DNA of 11,665 bases from Phycisphaerales bacterium (GTDB lineage Bacteria; Planctomycetota; Phycisphaerae; Phycisphaerales; UBA1924). Where the stretch lies: positions 1 to 11,665 of the forward strand of contig JAESSR010000098.1 in the NCBI GenBank assembly GCA_016764015.1, given 5' to 3'. The notes below the pieces were generated by a model. The model was not told the origin of the DNA. It did no database searches and saw nothing but the letters and a program-made list of their open reading frames with translations. Every line of letters begins with the position of its first letter. Positions within the stretch are counted from its first letter, which is position 1. The translations under genes were made by a program, and so were the position numbers. Positions 7,022 to 11,665 of the stretch are shown in pieces.

Positions 7022-7273
7022 TCAATCGCTCCGATGACGGAGTCGTTCGGAGAGATTGGGGGTTCGACGCCCAAACTCATCTTCAAGGAATGGCTGGGCC
7101 CGCTGACTCCGCGATTGGTCATACCGATCGAACTGACTCCGATCGTCATCCGGACGCAGAACTGTCTTCTGACATCCCAACATCAACACAGGCAACAACA
7201 CGCCCAAACCCAAGCAAAGCCAAGTTCTCGTTTGTACGCTGTGAGATCGTGCTACATTCCGGTTTATCGGCAT
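7022..7273 (-). CDS. Small predicted lipoprotein
   Basis: 83 residues from ATG 7273. A basic N-terminus (NRNVARSHSVQTRTW) precedes a hydrophobic core (LCLGLGVLLPVLMLGC) ending in a lipobox-like LMLGC with the acceptor Cys at 34, so the mature protein would be a lipid-anchored peptide of about 50 residues. The mature part is charged and Arg/Asp-rich (RPDDDRSQFDRYDQSR, then EDEFGRRTPNLSERLR). I recall similar short planctomycete lipoproteins with an RxQYxRY...PxLxxRLR pattern, of unknown role. The start is firm: AAGGAG lies 9 bases upstream, and an extended -10-like element lies just before that. A TTG at 7282 is adjacent to the Shine-Dalgarno and is unlikely to be used. An envelope-structural role is a guess. 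Confidence 0.75.
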   Translation of the reverse strand: MPINRNVARSHSVQTRTWLCLGLGVLLPVLMLGCQKTVLRPDDDRSQFDRYDQSRSQRAQPFLEDEFGRRTPNLSERLRHRSD

Positions 7274-7282
7274 CAATACCAA

Positions 7283-7288
7283 CTCCTT
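7283..7288 (-). promoter_or_regulatory. Ribosome binding site of the small lipoprotein
   Basis: AAGGAG on the minus strand, 9 bases before ATG 7273. It selects this ATG over the TTG at 7282. Confidence 0.75.
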
Positions 7289-7308
7289 GGCCCGTCTGTG
7301 GACAACGG

Positions 7309-7317
7309 ATCATAGCA
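7309..7317 (-). promoter_or_regulatory. Possible extended -10 promoter of the lipoprotein gene
   Basis: Minus-strand TGCTATGAT fits the TGnTATAAT extended -10 pattern with one mismatch and lies 35 bases before the ATG. No -35 match is seen 17 bases further up, as is usual for extended -10 promoters. It lies just downstream of two terminator-like hairpins, which is where a new transcript would be expected to begin. Confidence 0.35.
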
Positions 7318-7363
7318 CAAAGAGCATCCCGCCATCCCACCATACAGACCCTCATCATAAGAA

Positions 7364-7397
7364 AACAGTGTACCGCCAATCACGACGGCACACTGTT
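7364..7397 (-). terminator. Hairpin with T-rich tail, second of two after trmL
   Basis: The arms aacagtgt (7364-7371) and acactgtt (7390-7397) are perfect complements, with an inner ccg/cgg extension after one mismatch. On the minus strand the hairpin runs into TTCTTATGATG, giving a TTTTCTTAT tail, so it can act as a weak intrinsic terminator for transcription coming from trmL. Confidence 0.5.
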
Positions 7398-7428
7398 CTG
7401 GAGAGAGAGGAGAGAATCTCAAATATAA

Positions 7429-7456
7429 AACACGATCAGCACTTGTTGATCGTGTT
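7429..7456 (-). terminator. Hairpin with AT-rich tail, first of two after trmL
   Basis: A perfect 10-base stem (aacacgatca at 7429-7438, tgatcgtgtt at 7447-7456) with an 8-base loop. On the minus strand it is followed by TTATATTTGAG, so together with the stem end the tail is TTTTATATTT. It lies about 155 bases after the trmL stop. Confidence 0.5.
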
Positions 7457-7610
7457 CATCCAGTGATTGTCCTTGAGAGAGAAAGAACGAACACTTCAAC
7501 ACCATACATACGCACAACCTCTTCGTGCTGTTCGGCTCTTTGTACGGTTTTTTATCAAATCTCGATAAAACGCATCCTGATCGCCCAACTTTACACAATA
7601 CTCGAACAAC

Positions 7611-8207
7611 TCAAGGGTCAATCAATCTTCCATCTTCGTCGAGCACCGTTTCACCAGACCCAACCATCTTACGAACAGACTCGTACACCGCGATCGCGAC
7701 ACAGGTCGACAGATTCAGCGAACGCTCCCCCACAACCAAAGGCACACACACCCGCTGATCTGGGTACCCCGCATGGATCGAATCGGGTAATCCAGCGCTC
7801 TCGCGTCCAAAGACCAGATGATCCCCCATCGAAATCGGTGCATCAAAGATTGTCCGCGTTGCTTTGGTGGTCAAGAACCAGGTCCGAGCCCCCGGCGGAT
7901 GCTTCTGGAGATATCCATCGAGTGATTCGTGCTCTTCGAGATCAAGCCTTGGCCAATAGTCGAGCCCAGCGCGTCGGCACGCCTTCTCATCGATATCAAA
8001 GCCCAAAGGCTTGACCAGATGCAGCTTGCAACCAGTCGTCACGCAGGTGCGTCCGATGTTGCCTGTGTTATTGGGTATCTCAGGGGCTACCAGCACGATG
8101 TGCAAGCGTGGATTCTTCAGGGCGCTGCCGGTAGGCACAGAAAAACCCGCAGCCGACTCGATCGAATCAGATGCGGGCTTCGTTGGTTTGGAATCAGGCT
8201 TACTCAT
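7611..8207 (-). CDS. trmL: tRNA (cytidine/uridine-34-2'-O)-methyltransferase TrmL
   Basis: SPOUT-class enzyme that uses SAM to methylate the 2'-OH of the wobble nucleotide in tRNA-Leu isoacceptors; cytosolic dimer. 198 residues from ATG 8207. The three SPOUT motifs are present: PEIPNNTGNIGR (42-53), LVFGRESAGLP (131-141) and VPLVVGERSLNLSTCVAIAVYE (155-176), which form the trefoil knot and SAM pocket. LVKPLGFDID and the RAGLDYWP segment are also typical. E. coli TrmL has about 157 residues; here a Ser/Pro/Lys-rich extension of about 35 residues precedes the domain and looks disordered. No Shine-Dalgarno is visible. TTG 8228 is an alternative start, and GTG within the extension cannot be excluded. 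An inverted repeat covers the ATG. It follows the second thioredoxin gene by 33 bases from stop to start. Confidence 0.93.
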   Translation of the reverse strand: MSKPDSKPTKPASDSIESAAGFSVPTGSALKNPRLHIVLVAPEIPNNTGNIGRTCVTTGCKLHLVKPLGFDIDEKACRRAGLDYWPRLDLEEHESLDGYLQKHPPGARTWFLTTKATRTIFDAPISMGDHLVFGRESAGLPDSIHAGYPDQRVCVPLVVGERSLNLSTCVAIAVYESVRKMVGSGETVLDEDGRLIDP

Positions 8208-8224
8208 GCCAAGATTGTTGGCAT
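8206..8224. repeat. Inverted repeat covering the trmL start codon
   Basis: atgccaa (8206-8212) and ttggcat (8218-8224) are perfect complements with a 5-base spacer, and the trmL ATG (8207-8205) begins inside it. As RNA the hairpin would partly bury the start; as DNA it has the shape of an operator. A short chance repeat is also possible. Confidence 0.6.
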
Positions 8225-8240
8225 ACAACTCGCCAGGGTC

Positions 8241-9389
8241 TCAACCATCTGCAAACATTGGGTCTTCGCGAATCACCTGCTCGACCGCAGCCTTGAACGC
8301 TGGGCTGAGCGGATTGCCCTGCCAACGGATCACGCCGTCGGTGGACATCACGATCGTGTGTGGGATCGCCCGGATTTCGAGTTGACGATAGATGCTCTGC
8401 TTCTTGTCAAACAGATGCGAGTACGCTACCCGGTGTGAGCGGGCGTAGTTGCGAACCTTGCTGATATCCTCGCTCTGCCCGCCGATGGCGAGCACTTCGA
8501 GCTTGCCTTCAAACTCTTTCTGCAACTTGTCAAGGGTCGGCGAAGCTCGCTTACATGGACCACACCAGGTCGCCCAGAAATCAAGCACAATCACTTTGCC
8601 CTCAAGGTCTTTCTTCTTTGAAATCCATTTCTCGGTACCCAACGCGACGGGGAGAGCCTTGCCCTGGTAGTTCTTTGCGTTGAGTTTTCCTGAGTTTATC
8701 ATCGGCCAGTTTGCATTGGCATACTTCGCAGTTGGGATACCCTTTGGCTCTTGCACTTCTTCTTCAAACGCAACTTCGATCCCGTTGGCTTGGTCTTGTG
8801 CGTTGGCGATCGCTTCGTCTGTTGTTTCACGCAAGAGCCTTGAGACCGCAGCCTTGAGCGATTTGCTCTCGATATCTCCAAAGCGGAGCTGCCCGGCGCG
8901 ATCGATCAGGTACAAATCTGGGTAGTTGTCTGCGAGCAAGCCTTTGGCGAATGCGCCATCGACATCCCGTGCAACCTGCACCTTGACCCGCCCGTCAGCA
9001 ACCTTCTGCCCGATCGTGTCCCAGCCTGATTCAGGATGCACGGCGAGAACAACGAGCCCCTTGTCCGCGTTCTGTCTTTGATACCGCGCCAAACTCGAAA
9101 GCGTCATCATGGATTGCGCATCGTCAATCGCGACCACGCCAATCAGCACGACCTTGTCTTTTATTGCTTCAGAATCAAGCGGATTGCCATGTGTCCAGCC
9201 ATCGAGCCCAGCGAAGAGGTTCATATCAAATGGTTGGGTCTCAATCTCACGCACTGCTTGAATGTGTGCGGAGTCACCTTCGCGTTGAATGCCTGGTCCC
9301 ATTGTACCAACCATGCCCATTCCCAGTCCGCCTGCGAGCAATGCCCCGGTGCCAACGATTGCCAAGATGTGTCTCGATTTGTGTGCCAA
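8241..9389 (-). CDS. Two-domain TlpA-type thioredoxin, N-terminally anchored
   Basis: Predicted envelope thiol-disulfide oxidoreductase; partner unknown. 382 residues from TTG 9389. A basic start (AHKSRH) and hydrophobic stretch ILAIVGTGALLAGGLGMG form a signal peptide or anchor. Domain 1 (about 55-190) looks like a thioredoxin/AhpC fold (KDKVVLIGVVAIDD, LVVLAVHPE, NYPDLYLIDRAGQLRF) but has no CxxC. Domain 2 (about 250-382) is a full TlpA-like thioredoxin: VIVLDFWATWCGPC with Cys 276 and 279, and a cis-Pro loop AIPHTIVMSTDGVIRW. It is about 60 percent similar by eye to the C-terminal domain of the next gene upstream. Start choice: GGAGGA lies 7 bases before TTG 9389; ATG 9404 has no Shine-Dalgarno of its own and its codons form that very site. 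A terminator at about 9500 separates it from the upstream paralogue. Confidence 0.88.
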   Translation of the reverse strand: MAHKSRHILAIVGTGALLAGGLGMGMVGTMGPGIQREGDSAHIQAVREIETQPFDMNLFAGLDGWTHGNPLDSEAIKDKVVLIGVVAIDDAQSMMTLSSLARYQRQNADKGLVVLAVHPESGWDTIGQKVADGRVKVQVARDVDGAFAKGLLADNYPDLYLIDRAGQLRFGDIESKSLKAAVSRLLRETTDEAIANAQDQANGIEVAFEEEVQEPKGIPTAKYANANWPMINSGKLNAKNYQGKALPVALGTEKWISKKKDLEGKVIVLDFWATWCGPCKRASPTLDKLQKEFEGKLEVLAIGGQSEDISKVRNYARSHRVAYSHLFDKKQSIYRQLEIRAIPHTIVMSTDGVIRWQGNPLSPAFKAAVEQVIREDPMFADG

Positions 9390-9396
9390 TGTATAT

Positions 9397-9402
9397 TCCT
9401 CC
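9397..9402 (-). promoter_or_regulatory. Ribosome binding site choosing the TTG start at 9389
   Basis: Minus-strand GGAGGA with 7-base spacing to TTG. It lies inside what would be the first codons (ATG GAG GAA) of a start at 9404, which argues for the TTG. Confidence 0.6.
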
Positions 9403-9499
9403 ATCGTGTGTACTTGCTCTGTGCCCAACGGCTTCCAATATTCTAACCGATTGAACTCAATCCTGATTCAACATAGTGGTTATTCTCGCTCATATCATG

Positions 9500-9519
9500 A
9501 AAAAACCGCTCGAAAGCGG
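9500..9519 (-). terminator. Intrinsic terminator after the metal-rich thioredoxin gene
   Basis: On the minus strand ccgct (9519-9515), a TTCG loop and agcgg form a 5-base GC-rich stem followed directly by six T (9505-9500). It lies 38 bases after the stop at 9557 and ends that transcript before the next thioredoxin gene. Confidence 0.82.
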
Positions 9520-9556
9520 GTCTTGGGCTTGGCTTATGATTGATAAGGCTCAGAAT

Positions 9557-10438
9557 TCAGCCTTTGGCGTTGATCACTGGATCAACTGCCAAGACTTGTT
9601 CGAGTGCTTTATTAAACTCTGGAGTCAGCGGATTGCCTTGCCATCGGATCACACCATCGGTTGATATGATCACCGCATGGGGAATCGAACGAACCTCCAT
9701 CTTTGAGGAAATATGCTTTTCGCCGTCATACAAATGCGAGTACGCGACCTTGTGCTCGGCGACATATGAGCGAACATCCGACTCAGGATCGTTCATCCCC
9801 GAGATTGCCAATACTTCGAGATTCCCTTTGTGCTCAACTTGCAACTTGTCAAGCATCGGCGATGCCTTTCGGCATGGGCCGCACCAAGTCGCCCAGAAAT
9901 CGATCACAATCACTTTGCCCTCAAGATTCACTTTCTCAGAAATCCAAGATTCATTCCCGATCGCAACGGGGAGTTGTTTGCCTTGAAAACTCTTGGCACC
10001 AAGTCTCTTGGCTGTGTTGTGTGCTGGCCAAGCCGCGTTGCCGTAGAGGGCGCTATCGATCTTTGGTGTAGCCGCATGACTCATGCCATGTCCAGCATGA
10101 TCTGCGTGACCCATTTTTGCATGGTCCATTTTGTTCATCTTGCCATCCATGTCGGCGTGGGCAGCACATGATGCACACATCTTGCCATCGCCCATTGCTT
10201 CGCATGATGCACAGGTTGCGTGGTCGGCCATCGCGTTTTCTGCGCCAGCTTTCGCTTCGCACATGGCACACATTTTGCCGTCTTCCATTTTTTCACACAT
10301 CGCACATGCGTGCGCTGCTTCTGTTGGTTCTACGCAGCACGCTTTGGTGCAGTCTGCTTCGCAAACATGCCCTGCTTCTGGGCCTGCGAGCCCGAGAGAC
10401 ATTCCTGCTGCTGCGATGATGATTGAAATGAAAGCCAT
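9557..10438 (-). CDS. TlpA-type thioredoxin fused to a Cys/His/Met-rich N-terminal region
   Basis: Predicted exported thiol oxidoreductase with a metal-binding head; 293 residues. A hydrophobic signal peptide covers about 1-18. Residues 26-91 hold twelve cysteines: C26, C30, C34, C35, then two copies of CxxC-x8-CxxC (45/48/57/60 and 76/79/88/91) with the repeated context E-x-M-x-DGKMC. Residues 94-121 are rich in His and Met (DGKMNKMDHAKMGHADHAGHG). This composition is typical of copper or other soft-metal binding. The thioredoxin domain (about 150-293) has VIVIDFWATWCGPC with Cys 186 and 189 and a cis-Pro loop SIPHAVIISTDGVIRW. AGGAG sits 9 bases before ATG 10438. A TTCG-loop terminator follows. 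The domain pairing suggests thiol chemistry linked to metal, for instance copper delivery, cytochrome assembly or metal detoxification; which one is unknown. Confidence 0.9.
   Translation of the reverse strand: MAFISIIIAAAGMSLGLAGPEAGHVCEADCTKACCVEPTEAAHACAMCEKMEDGKMCAMCEAKAGAENAMADHATCASCEAMGDGKMCASCAAHADMDGKMNKMDHAKMGHADHAGHGMSHAATPKIDSALYGNAAWPAHNTAKRLGAKSFQGKQLPVAIGNESWISEKVNLEGKVIVIDFWATWCGPCRKASPMLDKLQVEHKGNLEVLAISGMNDPESDVRSYVAEHKVAYSHLYDGEKHISSKMEVRSIPHAVIISTDGVIRWQGNPLTPEFNKALEQVLAVDPVINAKG
9730..10000 (-). other. Thioredoxin domain shared with the downstream gene
   Basis: The encoded domain, from about residue 146 to 236, matches the C-terminal domain of the product of 8241-9389 nearly position by position: W-I-S-x-K, LEGKVIV-DFWATWCGPC, ASP-LDKLQ and V-AYSHL, and after this range IPH and DGVIRWQGNPL. 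The two genes are a tandem duplication that kept the catalytic domain and differ in the N-terminal module. Confidence 0.8.
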
Positions 10439-10447
10439 ATCCGTGTA

Positions 10448-10452
10448 CTCCT
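10448..10452 (-). promoter_or_regulatory. Ribosome binding site of the metal-rich thioredoxin gene
   Basis: Minus-strand AGGAG, 9 bases before ATG 10438; it fixes the start. Confidence 0.75.
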
Positions 10453-10468
10453 AGATTTAAGATTGATC

Positions 10469-10525
10469 TGCCTGAGCGGTGTGTTCACTGCCTGCTACTG
10501 AGGCCAGTGCCTGTTTGTGTGTTCA
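10469..10525. repeat. Imperfect direct repeats upstream of the metal-rich thioredoxin gene
   Basis: tgcctg-agcg-gtgtgttca (10469-10487) and tgcctg-ttt-gtgtgttca (10508-10525) repeat 39 bases apart in the gap before ATG 10438; the second reaches the stop codon of the methyltransferase gene. The location 30 to 90 bases before the start fits a regulator binding site, but chance is not excluded. Confidence 0.45.
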
Positions 10526-11377
10526 GGCGGGGTTGATGTATCTGTGGATACCAACCGCTGCCGAGACGGCAATATTCAACGAATCCACATCTTTTGTCAT
10601 TCGGATCCGTACACACTGATCCGCTATTGCCTTCACCGCATCGCTCAGCCCCGACCCCTCGGCTCCAAACATCAACATAGGCTTAGTTGCCCCCTGTTTA
10701 AGGGATTCGTTGATCGTGACAGATTGGTTATCGGGCGTAAATGCAATCGAGATGAACCCAAGCCCACGCATCTCACCGATCGCTGATTCCAAATCATCAA
10801 CCTCAGCAAATGGCACATTGAGCACATGCCCCATCGACACCCGCAATGCCTTGCGGTACAACGGGTCACAACACCGTTTGGTCATCAGAATTCCAACCCC
10901 CTTGCCACCCATCGCGGCCACCGAACGGAACACCGAACCCACATTGTCGTGATTGCTCAGATCCTCCATCACCACCAACGCCCGGCATTCTTTGGCCAAC
11001 TCCATCGGGTCTGGATTAGGCAATCGCTGCCCGCACGCCAACAGCCCACGGTGCATCGGGAACCCAACGATCTCATCGATGACTTCTTGAGAAGCACAGT
11101 AAATCGGTACACCCGCAGGCACCTGATCGAGCACTGGCGTGATATTTTTCGCCCGATTGGTTGTCACCAGCACCGATTGCACCGGGAACCGCGAACGGAT
11201 CAACTGCTCAACCACCAGCACACCCTCAGCAATAAACACCCCCTCATCGGCAGTTTGTACACCCGATGCGTCCGCTTGAGGGTTATGGTTTGCCTTGAGC
11301 CAGGCGTCTTTTTGATTGAGAAACACCCCGATTCTCGGGTCTTTTGCATCATGGATTTCAATCATTGAGCCGATCAT
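10523..11377 (-). CDS. SpoU/TrmH-family RNA 2'-O-methyltransferase
   Basis: SAM-dependent ribose methyltransferase for rRNA or tRNA, 284 residues, cytosolic. The N-terminal part (about 45-120) has FIAEGVLVVEQLI and a substrate-binding region ending in MHRGLLACGQR. The catalytic SPOUT domain shows the three motifs: LSNHDNVGSVFRSVAAMG (140-157, with the catalytic Asn and Arg), MLMFGAEGSGLS (234-245) and VRIRMTKDVDSLNIAVSAA (256-274). The exact target nucleotide cannot be told from the sequence, and the match is to the general SpoU group rather than a named member. ATG 11377 is preceded immediately by GAAAGG; ATG 11365 is an alternative with better room for that site. It is divergent from uppP with 48 bases between the two starts. 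Confidence 0.93.
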   Translation of the reverse strand: MIGSMIEIHDAKDPRIGVFLNQKDAWLKANHNPQADASGVQTADEGVFIAEGVLVVEQLIRSRFPVQSVLVTTNRAKNITPVLDQVPAGVPIYCASQEVIDEIVGFPMHRGLLACGQRLPNPDPMELAKECRALVVMEDLSNHDNVGSVFRSVAAMGGKGVGILMTKRCCDPLYRKALRVSMGHVLNVPFAEVDDLESAIGEMRGLGFISIAFTPDNQSVTINESLKQGATKPMLMFGAEGSGLSDAVKAIADQCVRIRMTKDVDSLNIAVSAAVGIHRYINPA

Positions 11378-11425
11378 CCTTTCAGTACATCTTCCTTGCT
11401 ATACACGATAAGAGACCCAACGCCC
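11378..11425. promoter_or_regulatory. Divergent intergenic region between the SpoU methyltransferase and uppP
   Basis: Only 48 bases separate two divergent starts, so promoters for both genes must overlap here or extend into the coding regions. I see no good -35/-10 pair in it. Confidence 0.4.
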
Positions 11426-11665
11426 ATGATCACCCCCGAAGCCATGACCATCTTCCAAGCCATCGTCCTCGGATTGGTCGAAGGCATCACCGAATACCTC
11501 CCGGTGTCCTCGACCGGACACCTGATTATCGTATCGGATCTGCTCGGGCTTGGCGACACAGACAACCAACGCAATGCCGTCGATACCTTCAACATCGTCG
11601 TCCAAGGCGGCGCGATCTTGGCGGTTCTGGGATTGTACTTCCCCCGTGTGATCCAGATGATCAAA
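11426..11665 (+). CDS. uppP: Undecaprenyl-diphosphatase, first 80 residues (runs off right edge)
   Basis: Integral membrane phosphatase that recycles undecaprenyl diphosphate to the monophosphate lipid carrier for cell-wall and glycan synthesis; also called BacA because extra copies give bacitracin resistance. From ATG 11426 the frame stays open for 80 codons to the edge; full proteins have about 265 to 290 residues. The first conserved region is exact: FQAIVLGLVEGITEYLPVSS then TGHL, with the E19-xxx-E23 motif and His32. A second conserved part follows (FNIVVQGGAILAVLGLY). No strong ribosome site is visible; ATG 11444 is a possible later start. It is the only plus-strand gene in the window. 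Confidence 0.96.
   Translation, partial: MITPEAMTIFQAIVLGLVEGITEYLPVSSTGHLIIVSDLLGLGDTDNQRNAVDTFNIVVQGGAILAVLGLYFPRVIQMIK

Larger units (their letters stand above)
7274..7610. other. Non-coding stretch between trmL and the lipoprotein gene
   Basis: These 337 bases hold no gene I can support. They contain two terminator-like hairpins, a purine-rich gagagagaggagagaa tract between them (7401-7416), a 7-base AT-rich inverted repeat (ttttatc/gataaaa, 7550-7570) next to the trmL end, and the lipoprotein's promoter candidate and ribosome site. A small RNA between the hairpins is possible, but no promoter for one was identified. Confidence 0.55.

Noticed and set aside
7550..7570. ttttatc/gataaaa inverted repeat after trmL as terminator
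   Set aside because: The stem is nearly all A-T and no T tract follows on the minus strand; it is recorded only as part of the non-coding stretch.
7463..8014. 183-codon plus-strand open frame
   Set aside because: Mostly antisense to trmL, which has all three SPOUT motifs; the translation is of low complexity and has no ribosome site.

Overview
All but one of the recognisable genes lie on the minus strand, so transcription runs mostly from right to left. The only plus-strand gene is a 5'-truncated-at-the-edge uppP at the right end, divergent from the rest. The window looks like a bacterial chromosome from the Planctomycetota, possibly the class Phycisphaerae. This rests on three things: N-terminal zinc ribbons of the CPKCGYD...CPECG type on membrane proteins, a small lipoprotein and an N-acetylmuramoyl amidase-like protein of styles I associate with planctomycetes, and the frequent use of TTG starts with few strong Shine-Dalgarno sites. 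This taxonomic call is inference. No tRNA, rRNA, CRISPR array, integrase or transposase was seen.

Layout in transcription order (right to left). Right edge: uppP (undecaprenyl-diphosphatase, +) is divergent from a SpoU-family RNA 2'-O-methyltransferase. Next come two related secreted or membrane-anchored TlpA-type thioredoxins. The first carries an unusual Cys/His/Met-rich N-terminal region. The second carries instead a thioredoxin-fold domain without CxxC. A UUCG-loop terminator separates them. Then come trmL (tRNA wobble 2'-O-methyltransferase), a roughly 340-base non-coding stretch with two terminator-like hairpins, a small lipoprotein, and an amidase-like protein that has lost expected active-site residues.

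Left half: a compact co-directional cluster. It starts with an 85-residue Cys-rich protein (CGTCGWNP motif) whose stop overlaps the start of a soluble Ser/Thr protein kinase (ATGA overlap). A PPP-like metallophosphoesterase follows, then three tandem paralogous zinc-ribbon multi-pass membrane proteins separated by gaps of 9 to 38 bases, and finally glyA (serine hydroxymethyltransferase), which runs off the left edge. The kinase, phosphatase and three paralogous membrane proteins together are the best candidate for an undescribed functional unit. A phospho-signalling pair acting on a membrane zinc-ribbon family is a guess from gene order alone.

Housekeeping genes (glyA, trmL, SpoU methyltransferase, uppP) flank the lineage-specific genes, so this is ordinary chromosome with lineage-specific inserts rather than a mobile island.
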